The notes: generated by a model from the sequence alone, not told the origin. A DNA stretch of 64,000 nt from Gammaproteobacteria bacterium (GCA_016125505.1 WGLP01000001.1:62001-126000); one strand, 5' to 3'. Positions 27,048 through 37,142 are shown, numbered from the stretch's first letter. Translations and numbers: made by a program.

Positions 27048-27508
27048 GTGGTGTAAGGGTGCTTGACGAGATTCACATTATAATAGCGTGGATCGTCAGA
27101 AACTTCGATGCCTGCCCAGGGTGGCACTTCGAGAGATTCGTGTTCCGACTGTAACTCCACCTCGGCCACGACCAGGCCCGCATTAGCACCCGCGAATACA
27201 TCGATTTCCCACCGGTGGTCTGCGTAATCCACGATATAGCGGGTCTTTTCCACCAGCGGTTTTTCACACAGGGTATCCAGCAGCTCATTGGCTTCAGCCA
27301 CCGGAATGGCATACTGGTATTCATGCCGGCGCACCCCCAGGGTCATGCTCTTGATATTCAAAAACGCCTTGTCGCCTTCGATGCGCACCCGCACCGAGGC
27401 CTGCTTGGCGCCAATGAGATAGCCCTGGCGATACTGCGTGCCCGCATCGGCCTGCGCACGCCAACGGTCATCCCTGAGCAAAAACTTGCGTTCGATCTCG
27501 ATACCCAT
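27041..27508 (-). CDS. CYTH domain-containing protein (triphosphate tunnel family)
   Basis: Protein of 155 aa starting MGIEIERKFLL, whose E-x-E-x-K motif (residues 4-8) defines the CYTH/triphosphate tunnel fold. Further alternating basic and acidic strands follow: SVRVRIEGDKAFLNIK, EKTRYIVDY, WEIDVFAG and VVAEVELQSE. Members hydrolyse inorganic tripolyphosphate or thiamine triphosphate, or cyclise ATP; the substrate cannot be told. It lacks the CHAD domain of longer relatives. It is one base away from rlmD and overlaps the YkuD gene, so it is part of a tight leftward operon. Confidence 0.9.
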   Translation of the reverse strand: MGIEIERKFLLRDDRWRAQADAGTQYRQGYLIGAKQASVRVRIEGDKAFLNIKSMTLGVRRHEYQYAIPVAEANELLDTLCEKPLVEKTRYIVDYADHRWEIDVFAGANAGLVVAEVELQSEHESLEVPPWAGIEVSDDPRYYNVNLVKHPYTTW

Positions 27509-27509
27509 A

Positions 27510-28841
27510 TCAATCCTCGCGTACGAAGACCGCGATCGATTCCACGTGCGCCGTGTGCGGAAACATATCCATCACACCCGCCTCACGCAAACGGTAACCT
27601 TGTTCGCGGCATAAAATGCCGGCATCGCGTGCCAGGGTGGAGGGATTACAGGAGACATACACGATACGCGGCGGTTTTAATTGCGCGAACAGTGGCAGCA
27701 CCTCGCTGGCCCCGCTGCGCGGCGGATCCAGGAACACTCGATCGAATTGTTGTTTGTGCCACCAGGGCAAGGCCGTCAAGGTCTGCATGAGATCGGTGAC
27801 ATGAAACTCGGCGTTTTTAATGCCGTTTTTCCTGGCATTCTCACGCGCACGCTCCACCAGCCCGGCCTCGCCCTCCACGGCAATGACCTGCTGGCAACGC
27901 TGCGCTATCGGTAAGGTGAAATTGCCCAGACCGCAAAACAGTTCCAGCACGCGATGCGTCGATGCCAGTTCGAGAGACTGCAACACGGCAGCAATCATAT
28001 TGTGATTGATCTCGGCATTCACCTGCACGAAATCACTGGGTAAAAAGTCATAGCGCAGGTCATACTCCTGCAGTCCATAATACAGCGCAGGCTGTTGCGG
28101 CCATAAGGGCGTGATCGTATCCGGACCGCCGGCCTGCGTGTAGATGTCATAGTGATACTGGCGGGCAAACGCCACCAGGTTCTGCTGATCCTGCTCGGTA
28201 AACTCCGCTAAATGCCGGATCACCAGGGCAACATTGTCATCGCCGACCGCGACTTCGATCTGCGGGATCGCCTGATAGCAACTCAGGCTGCGAATACATT
28301 GGGCGATGTCTTCCAGATGCTCGCCGACCGCGGGATGCAACACCTTGCACACGGACAGATCCGCAAGATAGCGCGACGCGGCTTCCCGAAAGCCGATGAG
28401 GAGTTTTTGTTTTTTCTCCACGTAACGCACACCCAGGCGCGCCTTGCGGCGATAACCCCATAAGGGCCCCGTGATCGGTGCCCGTACCTGTTCCGGTTGC
28501 ACATGGCCGATGCGTTCCAGATTATCCAGCAGAACCTTTTGTTTGAAATGGATTTGCTGTTCCGCCTGCATGTGTTGCAGGGAACAGCCGCCACACATGC
28601 CGAAGTGCGGGCACGCCGGTTCCACGCGCAAGGATGAAGCGGCGTCGATGCTGTCTAATTTGCCGTGGTCATAGTTGCGTTTGCGCTGGGTATAGATAAA
28701 GTGCACGTCTTCACCGGGCAAGGCACGGTCGATAAACACCGTCTTGCCGTCGACGCGGGCAACGCCAACACCTTCATGGGTAAGGTCCACCACATGGGCG
28801 GCAACCGGATCTTTGGGTAGAGACACGCGACGACGTGACAT
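27510..28841 (-). CDS. rlmD: 23S rRNA (uracil(1939)-C(5))-methyltransferase
   Basis: RumA/RlmD enzyme of 443 aa. It has an N-terminal TRAM domain (about 10-65), the iron-sulfur ligands CPHFGMCGGC near residue 78 plus a cysteine in LSVCKVLHP, SAM motif VLELFCGLGNFTLPIA near 295, and the nucleophile in VYVSCNPSTLARD near 397. It methylates U1939 of 23S rRNA. The first start is ATG 28841. In many gammaproteobacteria rlmD lies beside cysM or relA and divergent from barA/gacS; here it follows the exonuclease and cysM. Confidence 0.95.
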   Translation of the reverse strand: MSRRRVSLPKDPVAAHVVDLTHEGVGVARVDGKTVFIDRALPGEDVHFIYTQRKRNYDHGKLDSIDAASSLRVEPACPHFGMCGGCSLQHMQAEQQIHFKQKVLLDNLERIGHVQPEQVRAPITGPLWGYRRKARLGVRYVEKKQKLLIGFREAASRYLADLSVCKVLHPAVGEHLEDIAQCIRSLSCYQAIPQIEVAVGDDNVALVIRHLAEFTEQDQQNLVAFARQYHYDIYTQAGGPDTITPLWPQQPALYYGLQEYDLRYDFLPSDFVQVNAEINHNMIAAVLQSLELASTHRVLELFCGLGNFTLPIAQRCQQVIAVEGEAGLVERARENARKNGIKNAEFHVTDLMQTLTALPWWHKQQFDRVFLDPPRSGASEVLPLFAQLKPPRIVYVSCNPSTLARDAGILCREQGYRLREAGVMDMFPHTAHVESIAVFVRED

Positions 28842-28852
28842 AAATGCCTTGC

Positions 28853-29632
28853 TTACGCCGTCTGCCAGGCATCAACGAAGGCAGTCAGATGCGGTTTATT
28901 TTCCGCGAGCAGCGATTGTTTAACCAACTGACATTCCTGTTCGTATTCCGCGGGGTTGATATGACCGCGCATCAATTCGAAACGCAAATACACCAGATAG
29001 GTGTTGGCCACATCGGTCTCGCAGTAATCGCGAATCCCGGCGAGATTACCCGCCTGGTATTCATCCCAGACCCGGGCGCCGCTCATCCCCATCTTGCCGG
29101 GAAAACCAAGGATGGTGGCGATCTCATCCAGTGGCGCCGCCGCGCGGGGTTCATAGCCGGCGAGCACATCCATCAGGTCGGTATGCCGGCTATGATAACG
29201 GCTCAGGTAATTGTTCCAGCGAAAACTGTTGTCGTTATCGCCGGTTTCCCAGTAACGACTCGCGTTAACGCCATGCAACAAGGCGCGATAGTGCAGGACC
29301 GGCAGGTCGAAGCTCTTGCCGTTCCAGGACACGATCGTGGGTGTATATTTTTCGATGCCACTGTAAAAACGCTCCACCAGTTCCTTTTCCGTGGAATCGA
29401 GATCGCCCAGTGACCAGACGGTAAAACGATCGCGGGTACGCAAGGCCACCGAAATCGCCGCAATGCGATGCAGATGCAGGCGCAGAAATTCCGTACCGCT
29501 TTCCTGACGACGCTTATGAAAGAGGATATTGCCGACTTCCTTTTCGCTCAGACCGTCCAGGCCGTACAATTTCTTTCCCGATTCAATATCGGGAATCGTT
29601 TCGATATCGAAGACGAAGACATTCATCGACAT
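28853..29632 (-). CDS. predicted 3'-5' exonuclease (PolB-like DEDD family)
   Basis: Protein of 259 aa of the ribonuclease H-like DEDD superfamily. FVFDIETIPD near residue 5 holds the first Asp-Glu pair, TIVSWNGKSFDLPVL near 95 the second acidic motif, and DYCETDVANTYLVYLR near 205 the last Asp. It is annotated in related genomes as a predicted 3'-5' exonuclease related to the PolB exonuclease domain, without polymerase. The ATG at 29632 overlaps the cysM stop as TGATG; an ATG at 29626 has better ribosome-site spacing. Its substrate is unknown. Confidence 0.85.
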   Translation of the reverse strand: MSMNVFVFDIETIPDIESGKKLYGLDGLSEKEVGNILFHKRRQESGTEFLRLHLHRIAAISVALRTRDRFTVWSLGDLDSTEKELVERFYSGIEKYTPTIVSWNGKSFDLPVLHYRALLHGVNASRYWETGDNDNSFRWNNYLSRYHSRHTDLMDVLAGYEPRAAAPLDEIATILGFPGKMGMSGARVWDEYQAGNLAGIRDYCETDVANTYLVYLRFELMRGHINPAEYEQECQLVKQSLLAENKPHLTAFVDAWQTA

Positions 29633-30525
29633 CACTCGGCCGGAAACACATTGGTGGAAAGATAACGATCGCCACGGTCACAGATGATGGCGACCACGAC
29701 GGCATTGGATAAACCTTCACAGAGTTTGAGTGCGGCCGCCACCGCACCCCCGGAGGAAATACCGCAAAAGATCCCTTCGCGTGCCGCAAGCTGGCGCGTC
29801 ATGTCCTCGGCGTCGGCCTGGCTGATGTCGATGATCTGATCCACACGCGTTGCGTCGTAGATAGTCGGCAGGTATTCCTTTGGCCAACGACGAATGCCCG
29901 GTATCTTCGAACCCTCTGTGGGTTGTACGCCGACGATCTCGATCTTGGGATTCACTTCCTTGAGGTAACGCGACGTGCCCATGATAGTGCCCGTTGTTCC
30001 CATGGAACTGACGAAGTGCGTGATCTCACCGTGCGTGTCGCGCCAGATCTCCGGTCCGGTACCATAATAGTGTGCCGCCGGGTTGTCCGGGTTGGAAAAC
30101 TGATCCAGGACCTTGCCCTTGCCTTCCGCTTCCATTTGCTTGGCCAGGTCTCGCGCGCCTTCCATACCTTGCTTATCACTCACCAGGATCAATTCCGCGC
30201 CGTAGGCCTTCATGGTGGCGCGACGCTCGACACTCATATTCGCGGGCATGATGAGTACCATGCGGTAACCTTTAATCGCCGCCGCCATCGCCAGGGCGAT
30301 ACCGGTATTGCCGCTGGTGGCCTCGATGAGTGTATCGCCCGCTTTGATCTCACCACGTTGTTCGGCACGACTGATCATGCTGAGCGCGGGCCTGTCCTTC
30401 ACCGAACCGGCGGGATTATTGCCTTCGAGTTTGACCAGCACCGTATTGTTTTGTCCGCTATGCAGGCGCTGCAGACGCACCAGCGGTGTGTTGCCGATAA
30501 ATTGTTCGATTGTCGGGTATACCAT
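29632..30525 (-). CDS. cysM: cysteine synthase B
   Basis: PLP enzyme of 297 aa making cysteine from O-acetylserine and sulfide or thiosulfate. The PLP lysine is in NNPAGSVKDRPA near residue 41, with the phosphate loop EATSGNTGIALA near 70 and GTTGTIMGTSRYLKE near 175. The CysM rather than CysK assignment follows from GSVKDRPALSMI and the total length below 300 residues. It is divergent from the HPt gene with 74 bases between starts, a place where both promoters must lie. Confidence 0.94.
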   Translation of the reverse strand: MVYPTIEQFIGNTPLVRLQRLHSGQNNTVLVKLEGNNPAGSVKDRPALSMISRAEQRGEIKAGDTLIEATSGNTGIALAMAAAIKGYRMVLIMPANMSVERRATMKAYGAELILVSDKQGMEGARDLAKQMEAEGKGKVLDQFSNPDNPAAHYYGTGPEIWRDTHGEITHFVSSMGTTGTIMGTSRYLKEVNPKIEIVGVQPTEGSKIPGIRRWPKEYLPTIYDATRVDQIIDISQADAEDMTRQLAAREGIFCGISSGGAVAAALKLCEGLSNAVVVAIICDRGDRYLSTNVFPAE

Positions 30526-30599
30526 AGGGGAAACTGGACCCAGGAAAGTCGTTGATGCATCATTCTAACAGAATACGTAACCAGACAGGCGAGGGAGTA

Positions 30600-30947
30600 A
30601 TGACTCAGCAGGTGGATTACGCGGAGGCCGTGGAGAAAGCGGGCGGTAATGCTGAACTGGCCAAGGAGCTATTCAGCATGTTACTGCAGGAGCTGCCCAC
30701 CCTGCACGAACGCTTACAGACAGCGATTACACAACTGGACATCCAGGCTGCCTGGGACCACGCACACAAGATTTACGGCGCCACCGCCTATTGTGGTGTT
30801 CCCGCCCTGCGCCTGGCGGCACGAGAGATGGAAACGGCAGTCAAATCCCAGCTCTGGGAAGCTATCCGGGAACGTTTTACAACCTTGGAGACGGCTATCC
30901 AGAATATCGTCAGCCAGGGCCAGTCGCATCTGGACGCCTCCTGGTAA
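30600..30947 (+). CDS. stand-alone HPt (histidine phosphotransfer) domain protein
   Basis: Protein of 115 aa, a four-helix-bundle HPt domain with the phospho-histidine predicted at H56 in HAHKIYGATAYCGVP. This motif is very close to that of the C-terminal HPt domain of BarA/GacS sensor kinases. The ATG at 30600 has GAGGGAG at ideal spacing; an upstream in-frame ATG at 30552 is less likely. It carries no kinase or receiver domain. It is divergent from cysM and near rlmD, exactly where barA/gacS is found in several gammaproteobacteria, and converges on pdxJ with a 5-base gap. Confidence 0.88.
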   Translation: MTQQVDYAEAVEKAGGNAELAKELFSMLLQELPTLHERLQTAITQLDIQAAWDHAHKIYGATAYCGVPALRLAAREMETAVKSQLWEAIRERFTTLETAIQNIVSQGQSHLDASW

Positions 30948-30952
30948 GGGTA

Positions 30953-31702
30953 TCAACCCGCCGCAGCGCGGGCCTCCCGCATTAATTTTTTCATATCGTG
31001 CACGGCGGTGTGCAGACCGCTGAAAATCGCACGCGCCACAATGGCATGGCCGATATTCAATTCATGGATGTCCTCAATCGCGGCGATGGCACCGACATTG
31101 TGATAATCCAGCCCATGCCCTGCATTGACCTGTAGGCCCAGTGCGGTGCCCTGCTCCGTCGCACGGATAATCCGTAAGAGTTCCTGCTGACGCGCCTTAC
31201 GATCACGCAGCTCGGCAAAGTGCCCGGTATGGATCTCGATCACCGGCGCCTTGCAATCCGCCGCCGCCTGTACCTGATGTTCGTCGGCATCGATAAACAA
31301 GGATACGCGCACACCGGACTCCGCCAGACGCGCACAGGCATCGCTGATTTTGCTGCGTTGCCCGGCAACATCGAGACCACCTTCGGTAGTGAGTTCTTCA
31401 CGCCGTTCCGGCACCAGACAACAATCCTCCGGGCGAACCTTGCCGGCAATCGCCAGCATCTCTTCGGTCACGGCCATCTCCAGATTCATGCGTGTCTGCA
31501 ACATATCCTTGAGCATGAGGACATCGCGGTCCTGGATGTGTCGTCTATCTTCACGCAGGTGCAGGGTAATCGCATCAGCACCGGCCTGTTCCGCCACGAG
31601 CGCCGCCTGTAGCGGTTCAGGATAACGCGTACCGCGCGCCTGGCGGATCGTCGCCACGTGATCGATATTCACACCCAGTAATATGTCTTGCCGCTTGCTC
31701 AT
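30953..31702 (-). CDS. pdxJ: pyridoxine 5'-phosphate synthase
   Basis: TIM-barrel enzyme of 249 aa that condenses 1-deoxyxylulose 5-phosphate with 3-amino-2-oxopropyl phosphate, the last step of de novo vitamin B6 synthesis. [20 protein letters not shown] at the N-terminus, [15 protein letters not shown] near residue 40 and GHGLDYHNV near 195 are family signatures. It terminates the rnc-era-recO-pdxJ run with 35 bases after recO, the same order as in pseudomonads and enterics. Confidence 0.96.
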   Translation of the reverse strand: MSKRQDILLGVNIDHVATIRQARGTRYPEPLQAALVAEQAGADAITLHLREDRRHIQDRDVLMLKDMLQTRMNLEMAVTEEMLAIAGKVRPEDCCLVPERREELTTEGGLDVAGQRSKISDACARLAESGVRVSLFIDADEHQVQAAADCKAPVIEIHTGHFAELRDRKARQQELLRIIRATEQGTALGLQVNAGHGLDYHNVGAIAAIEDIHELNIGHAIVARAIFSGLHTAVHDMKKLMREARAAAG

Positions 31703-31737
31703 GTCATCGCTTCCTGGAAAAACCGCATAACTATAAA

Positions 31738-32484
31738 TTATCCCTGCCGGGGCGTCGAGTTACGCAAGAGCTTGCGGCTTTGCATCAATTCTCTGGCCTT
31801 CAAGGGACGATCGCCCAGGTAGTGATCCAGGATCGAACGCATGAGTAACTTGGCCTCATTGCGCTGTCGGGTGTGCGACAAGGTCCGATGCGCCAGCGCC
31901 AACAGGGTCTCGCCGCTGATGCGCAGAGACTCTGCTGCGACTTCTGTAGCCTGGACCGGTCCTTGTTCGATCAGATAACAATATTGTCCTTCCGGCGTGA
32001 CATCGGCCTCCGTATGCAGCTCTTCGAGAAGATTGACGGCATAGCCCAGACTTTCCAGTAATTGCAATTCAAAATACCGCAGCGGAATATCCCTGTGTTC
32101 GCTGTCAACGAGCGTCTGCAGGCAATACGCATAGTCATCGAACAATTCGGGATGGGCATCGTGCCGGTGCAGCAGTCGCAACAATAATTCGTTGAGATAA
32201 AAGCCGTGATAAAGCGCGTCGCCTGTCAGTGGTTTGATCGTATGCGTATCGGTTTCCGCTTTGTAGAGCGTCATCAATTCGTTCTGGCCGCCCCACTCGA
32301 GAAACAGTGGTGCATAGGGTTGTAATTTACTGGAAAGCGGTGCGTTGCCGCGCTTTGCGCCCTTGGCCACCAGGCTCAAGCGTCCGTGTTCGCGGGTAAA
32401 CACATCGATGATCAAACTGCTATTGCGATAAGGCCGGCTATGCAGCACGTAGGCCTGATCCTGAAAGTGATGGGCGCCGGACAT
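31738..32484 (-). CDS. recO: DNA repair protein RecO
   Basis: Protein of 248 aa with an N-terminal OB fold ([33 protein letters not shown] split around residue 20-40) and a helical C-terminus. It loads RecA onto SSB-coated gaps with RecR. No zinc-cysteine quartet is seen in the C-terminal part, as is usual for proteobacterial RecO. It follows era by 3 bases, consistent with coupled expression in the era-recO-pdxJ operon. Confidence 0.94.
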   Translation of the reverse strand: MSGAHHFQDQAYVLHSRPYRNSSLIIDVFTREHGRLSLVAKGAKRGNAPLSSKLQPYAPLFLEWGGQNELMTLYKAETDTHTIKPLTGDALYHGFYLNELLLRLLHRHDAHPELFDDYAYCLQTLVDSEHRDIPLRYFELQLLESLGYAVNLLEELHTEADVTPEGQYCYLIEQGPVQATEVAAESLRISGETLLALAHRTLSHTRQRNEAKLLMRSILDHYLGDRPLKARELMQSRKLLRNSTPRQG

Positions 32485-32487
32485 GGC

Positions 32488-33399
32488 TCAGTTCTCGTCG
32501 CGATACCCCAACTGATGCAAGGCGCGTTCGTCATCCGCCCAGCCGCGTTTGACCTTCACCCAGGTCTTCAGGTAGACCTTTTTCTCCAGCAGGTTCTCCA
32601 GATCGACACGGGCCTCCTGCCCGATACGTTTGAGCTTGGCGCCGTCTTTGCCGATCACGATGGCCTTTTGATTGTCGCGCTCGACCCAGATAACCGCGTA
32701 GATTTTTGCCAGTGTGGCGTCCTCGTCGAACTTCTCGATTTCAACACTGGTCGCATAGGGCAATTCATCCCCCAACAGGCGAACCAGTTTTTCACGAATG
32801 ATCTCCGCGGCCAGAAAGCGCACGCTGCGATCCGTGACCTGGTCTTCCGGATACAGCGGTTCTGATTCCGGTAACTGCTCGATGATGCGACGTTCCAGTT
32901 CGTCCAGCTGTGTGCCCTGCTTGGCGGAGATCGGCACCACGGCGGCAAAGTTAAACCGCTCGGCAGTCGTGCGCAAGTAAGGCAACAGCTTATCCTTGTC
33001 CTTGACCTGATCGACTTTATTCACGGCAAGAATGACCGGGCACCCTGCTTTTTCACAATGCGACAAGGCCAACTGGTCTTCCTCGTACCATTTCAACGCC
33101 TCGACCAGAAACACGATCACCTGCACATCCTGAATAATGCTCATGGCGGCGCGATTGAGGTAGCGGTGCAGGGCCTGCTTGTCACCCTGGTGAATACCCG
33201 GGGTGTCGACATAGACAATCTGTGCCTGCGCTTCGGTCTTGATACCGAGGATGCGGTGTCGGGTGGTTTGCGGTTTGCGCGAAGTAATGCTGAGTTTCTG
33301 TCCCAGCAAATGATTCATCAGGGTGGATTTGCCGACATTGGGGCGGCCAATGAGTGCGACATAACCGCAACGAAAGGTACTGACTGCCGACTCAGCCAT
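32488..33399 (-). CDS. era: GTPase Era
   Basis: Ribosome-assembly GTPase of 303 aa. G motifs are visible: ALIGRPNVGKSTL near residue 15 (G1), VDTPGIH near 64 (G3), NKVDQVKD near 125 (G4) and ISAKQG near 157 (G5). The C-terminal KH domain (about 225-290, GKDGAKLKRIGQEAR) binds the 3' end of 16S rRNA. It overlaps the rnc end by 8 bases, the classical rnc-era arrangement. Confidence 0.96.
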   Translation of the reverse strand: MAESAVSTFRCGYVALIGRPNVGKSTLMNHLLGQKLSITSRKPQTTRHRILGIKTEAQAQIVYVDTPGIHQGDKQALHRYLNRAAMSIIQDVQVIVFLVEALKWYEEDQLALSHCEKAGCPVILAVNKVDQVKDKDKLLPYLRTTAERFNFAAVVPISAKQGTQLDELERRIIEQLPESEPLYPEDQVTDRSVRFLAAEIIREKLVRLLGDELPYATSVEIEKFDEDATLAKIYAVIWVERDNQKAIVIGKDGAKLKRIGQEARVDLENLLEKKVYLKTWVKVKRGWADDERALHQLGYRDEN

Positions 33400-34063
33400 C
33401 TATCAACTCCAATACCTGCTCGGCAGCCGCCTGCTCCGCCTTACGCCGGGAACTGCCGCTACCATGCACCGGTTCATTCAGAAGTGTCACCGAACAACTG
33501 ACCTCAAAGTGCTGATTATGCGCCTGTCCGGTGGTCTTCACCACTTCATAAGTCGGCAAAGGCAGGGCCTTGGCCTGCAGATATTCCTGCAAGCGGGTCT
33601 TGGGATCTTTTAATTCCTTGACCTGCCCGGCATTGACGATCTTGTCGGCAAACACACGCACTATAAATGCCTGCGCCTCGGCAAAACCCGCATCGAGATA
33701 AATGGCGCCAATGATGGATTCCAGTACATCGGCCAGGATGGATTTGCGGCGATAACCGCCACTTTTGAGTTCGCCGCTACCGAGCCGGAGATAATCTCCC
33801 AACGACAATTCACTGGCGATTTTCGACAGACTCTCACCTTTAACCAGGTGGGCACGCAAACGGCTGAGTTCACCTTCCGTGGCCTGGGGAAAGAGTTTAT
33901 ATAATTCAGCACTAATCACCAGATTGAGCACCGCGTCACCGAGGAACTCCATGCGCTCGTAGTGATTTTTGTTGGCGCTGCGATGGGTTAATGCTGTTTC
34001 GAGAAAGTCAGGGTGTCGGAATTGATAACCAAGTCGGGTTTCCAGCTTCTTTAGATCATTCAT
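33392..34063 (-). CDS. rnc: ribonuclease III
   Basis: Double-strand-specific endoribonuclease of 223 aa that processes rRNA precursors. The signature ERMEFLGDAVLNLVI near residue 37 carries catalytic glutamate and aspartate. The second acidic cluster is in VLESIIGAIYLDAGF near 110, and the C-terminal double-stranded RNA-binding domain spans about 152-222. Its start overlaps the DUF4845 stop in ATGA form. Confidence 0.96.
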   Translation of the reverse strand: MNDLKKLETRLGYQFRHPDFLETALTHRSANKNHYERMEFLGDAVLNLVISAELYKLFPQATEGELSRLRAHLVKGESLSKIASELSLGDYLRLGSGELKSGGYRRKSILADVLESIIGAIYLDAGFAEAQAFIVRVFADKIVNAGQVKELKDPKTRLQEYLQAKALPLPTYEVVKTTGQAHNQHFEVSCSVTLLNEPVHGSGSSRRKAEQAAAEQVLELIDG

Positions 34064-34449
34064 TGACCGGCGCTTGCGTTGGAAGGCACTTCCACGGTTT
34101 TATCAAATACGACAACAAAATAGAGATTTCCAACCAGCTGTATGCGCGGTTCATAGTCAATCTCAACGTTATAACCCTTGCTGCTACGGTTGATCCCAAT
34201 GTCATCGGCCTTGATATCGTAAATCATGTTGATATCCAGCCGTTTCAGCAGCATTCTGCGTAATTCCACGGCACTTTTGTTATGCGCTTCCGGGTCCGTA
34301 ACCAGGGAGTTCATGGAATCGCTGATTTTGTAGGTATCGATATACACCGGAATCAGCTTCAGCGCGGCTAATGCAAAAATCGCGACAACCGCAATCACCA
34401 GCAGCCAGCCAATGGCGGTCATACCTTTTTGTTTGCCTGGTCCTTGCAT
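34060..34449 (-). CDS. DUF4845 domain-containing membrane protein
   Basis: Protein of 129 aa with one N-terminal membrane helix (GMTAIGWLLVIAVVAIFALAALKLIPVY, split across about residues 9-36) and a small periplasmic domain. The position between lepB and rnc and the GMTAIGWL start are typical of DUF4845 proteins. The N-terminus resembles a prepilin-type segment, with a glycine before an aliphatic stretch, but a canonical cleavage motif is not clear. I prefer ATG 34449, behind AGAGAGG, over GTG 34458. Its function is unknown. Confidence 0.85.
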   Translation of the reverse strand: MQGPGKQKGMTAIGWLLVIAVVAIFALAALKLIPVYIDTYKISDSMNSLVTDPEAHNKSAVELRRMLLKRLDINMIYDIKADDIGINRSSKGYNVEIDYEPRIQLVGNLYFVVVFDKTVEVPSNASAGQ

Positions 34450-34476
34450 CAGCGCCACCTCTCTGTTTTGTCTGGA

Positions 34477-35259
34477 CTATTTTATTATCGTGCCGATTCG
34501 CGACCACTTTAACCCATCATTCCAGGACCACCAAATGAAAAACGCCCGGCCTTTCAGGTTTGCATCCGGGACAAAGCCCCAGTAACGGCTATCCTTACTG
34601 TTATCGCGATTATCGCCCATGGCGAAATACTCGCCTTCGGGCACACGATATTCCTGCGGCTGCGCCAGATAATCAATATCCTGCCGGATCAGAATATGGT
34701 GCTTGACCTTGCCCAGCAACTCTTCCAATTCCTCATATTTTTTATCTTTTTCGTAGGGATGCAAGTCCTTGAGTTCGATCTTTTGATCATTAATCCATAG
34801 CTGCTTGTCGCGGTAGACAATCTTGTCGCCCGGCACCCCAATCACGCGTTTAATAAAATCGATGGAGGGGTCTTCAGGATAACGAAACACGATGACATCC
34901 CCACGCTTTGGCTTGCCCAGATCGATGAGCTTGTAATAACCGATCGGCGAGCGCAGGCCATAGGCAAACTTGTTGACAAGAATGTAGTCGCCAATTTCCA
35001 GCGTCGGCAGCATGGAACCGGAAGGGATTTTGAAGGGCTCAACGATGAACCCGCGCACCACCAGCACGACAAGAAATACGGGAAACAGAAAACGCGCATA
35101 CTCGACGACCAGCGGCTCTTTCTTCGATGTCTCCTCCAGGGACTCCTCGTCGCCAGCCACTGGTTTGCGTTTACGAAAAGTTGCCAGGACATATATCCCC
35201 CATATCGCGCCACTTACCAGCGTCAATATGGCCAGGATTGCAGTAAAATCGGTATTCAC
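34477..35259 (-). CDS. lepB: signal peptidase I
   Basis: Serine-lysine protease of 260 aa cleaving Sec signal peptides at the periplasmic side. Two N-terminal helices (about 5-28 and 56-75) flank a charged loop. The catalytic serine is S82 in [15 protein letters not shown], and the general-base lysine lies in [12 protein letters not shown] near residue 146. [14 protein letters not shown] near 217 is the conserved box. GTG start overlapping the lepA stop. The lepA-lepB pair is classical. Confidence 0.96.
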   Translation of the reverse strand: MNTDFTAILAILTLVSGAIWGIYVLATFRKRKPVAGDEESLEETSKKEPLVVEYARFLFPVFLVVLVVRGFIVEPFKIPSGSMLPTLEIGDYILVNKFAYGLRSPIGYYKLIDLGKPKRGDVIVFRYPEDPSIDFIKRVIGVPGDKIVYRDKQLWINDQKIELKDLHPYEKDKKYEELEELLGKVKHHILIRQDIDYLAQPQEYRVPEGEYFAMGDNRDNSKDSRYWGFVPDANLKGRAFFIWWSWNDGLKWSRIGTIIK

Positions 35260-37061
35260 TTGTCTCTCCCTACGTTAAGTACGGCGAGAAAGGCATCTTG
35301 AGGTATCTCCACTTTCCCAATCTGTTTCATGCGCCGTTTACCAGCTTTTTGTTTTTCCAATAATTTGCGTTTACGCGTGACGTCGCCGCCGTAACATTTC
35401 GCGGTCACGTTCTTGCGCAGCGCTTTAACATTGGTGCGTGCCACGATTTTGGAGCCGATAGCCGCTTGCACTGCCACTTCGAACATTTGTCGTGGGATCA
35501 GTTCCTTCATTTTCTCTGCCAATTCCCGGCCACGGCTTTCGGCCTGGTCGCGATGCACGATGGAAGAAAGGGCGTCAACCTTGTCACTGTTGATAAGGAT
35601 ATCGAGCTTGACCAGGTTGGCCGCCTGGAAGCGTGTGAATTCGTAATCCAGCGATGCATAGCCTCGGCTCACTGACTTGAGCCGATCGAAAAAATCGAGA
35701 ACGATTTCATTCATCGGGATCTCGTAGGCCAGGGAGATCTGGTTTCCCAGATATTGCATACTCTTTTGCACGCCGCGTTTTTCAACACAGAGCGTGATCA
35801 CGTTACCCACGTAGTCCTGTGGTACCAGGATATGCGCGGTGATGATTGGCTCTCGCACTTCCTGGATCAGGCTGGGCTCCGGTAAGGCGGCGGGGTTATC
35901 GATGTGCGTGACCTCACCTTTGACAGTGACCACTTCAAAGACTACCGTGGGTGCGGTGGTGATCAATTCGAGATTATATTCCCGTTCCAGGCGTTCCTGG
36001 ATGATCTCCATGTGCAGCATCCCGAGAAAGCCACAACGAAAACCGAACCCCAGGGCTTGCGAGGTCTCCGGCTCATAAAACAAGGCCGCGTCATTCAGCC
36101 GCAACTTGGCCAGCGCATCGCGCAGGTCTTCATAGTCCTCGCTATTGATCGGATACAGGCCAGCAAAAACGCGGGGTTGCACGGGTTTGAAACCGGGCAA
36201 CGGCTGGCTGGCGGGATTATCGGCGCCGGTGATGGTATCGCCGACCGGAGCGCCGTCGATTTCCTTGATTCCCGCGATGACGTAGCCCACCTCCCCTGCC
36301 GCCAATTCATCCAGGTCCAGAGGTTTCGGGGTGTAGACGCCGACATTATCCACCTGTTGCGAGCGCCCGACGGACATAATGAGTATCTTCTGGCGCTTAC
36401 GCATGCTGCCGTGCTTGACGCGTACCAGCGAGACTACCCCAAGATAATTATCAAACCAGGAGTCGATGATAAGGGCCTGTAAGGGGGCCTGGCGGTCGCC
36501 TTGCGGTGGCGGTATGCGAAGGATGATCTCCTCCAGCAGGTCTGCTACCCCCTCCCCGGTCTTGGCGCTGACGCGTTTTGCGTCTTTTGCCTCGATACCG
36601 ATGATCTCCTCAATCTCCTTGATGACGCGGTCGGGGTCCGCCGCCGGGAGATCGATTTTATTCAATACCGGCAGGACCTCCAGGCCCTGGTCGATAGCGG
36701 TATAGCAGTTCGCCACACTCTGGGCCTCGACCCCCTGGGAGACGTCCACCACCAGCAAGGCCCCTTCACAGGCCGCCAGAGAGCGCGATACCTCATAGGA
36801 AAAGTCGACGTGGCCAGGCGTATCAATGAAGTTCAGTTGATAGGTATGGCCGTCACGCGCGGTGTAGTTCAAAGTGACGCTTTGGGCCTTGATGGTGATG
36901 CCGCGCTCACGTTCCAGGTCCATGGAATCCAAAACCTGCGCCGCCATTTCGCGTTCGCTCAGGCCACCGCACATCTGGATCAGGCGATCCGCCAGGGTCG
37001 ATTTGCCGTGATCAATATGCGCAATGATTGAAAAATTCCGAATGTACTGCAGATCCCGCAA
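35256..37061 (-). CDS. lepA: elongation factor 4
   Basis: Ribosome-associated translational GTPase of 601 aa. G1 [10 protein letters not shown] near residue 15, [14 protein letters not shown] near 80 and [11 protein letters not shown] near 134 are clear, followed by the domains II-V and the LepA-specific C-terminus ([19 protein letters not shown] near 555). The start is TTG at 37061: an in-frame TAG lies two codons upstream, and GAGG is well placed. An intrinsic terminator at 37087-37113 separates it from the rpoE-mucD operon. Confidence 0.96.
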   Translation of the reverse strand: MRDLQYIRNFSIIAHIDHGKSTLADRLIQMCGGLSEREMAAQVLDSMDLERERGITIKAQSVTLNYTARDGHTYQLNFIDTPGHVDFSYEVSRSLAACEGALLVVDVSQGVEAQSVANCYTAIDQGLEVLPVLNKIDLPAADPDRVIKEIEEIIGIEAKDAKRVSAKTGEGVADLLEEIILRIPPPQGDRQAPLQALIIDSWFDNYLGVVSLVRVKHGSMRKRQKILIMSVGRSQQVDNVGVYTPKPLDLDELAAGEVGYVIAGIKEIDGAPVGDTITGADNPASQPLPGFKPVQPRVFAGLYPINSEDYEDLRDALAKLRLNDAALFYEPETSQALGFGFRCGFLGMLHMEIIQERLEREYNLELITTAPTVVFEVVTVKGEVTHIDNPAALPEPSLIQEVREPIITAHILVPQDYVGNVITLCVEKRGVQKSMQYLGNQISLAYEIPMNEIVLDFFDRLKSVSRGYASLDYEFTRFQAANLVKLDILINSDKVDALSSIVHRDQAESRGRELAEKMKELIPRQMFEVAVQAAIGSKIVARTNVKALRKNVTAKCYGGDVTRKRKLLEKQKAGKRRMKQIGKVEIPQDAFLAVLNVGRDK

Positions 37062-37086
37062 TGGCTACCTCACGTCGCGCTGGCAT

Positions 37087-37113
37087 ATAAAAAAGGCGCC
37101 AGTTGAGCGCCTT
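37087..37113 (-). terminator. intrinsic terminator upstream of lepA, downstream of glutaredoxin gene
   Basis: On the minus strand AAGGCGC (37113-37107), loop TCAACTG, GCGCCTT (37099-37093) is followed by TTTTTAT. This is a 7-base-pair GC-rich stem and U-tract, a good rho-independent terminator. It should end the rpoE-mucD-grx transcript before lepA. Confidence 0.8.
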
Positions 37114-37142
37114 GTTGACAGGCTATTGTACCGTATTTGGGC

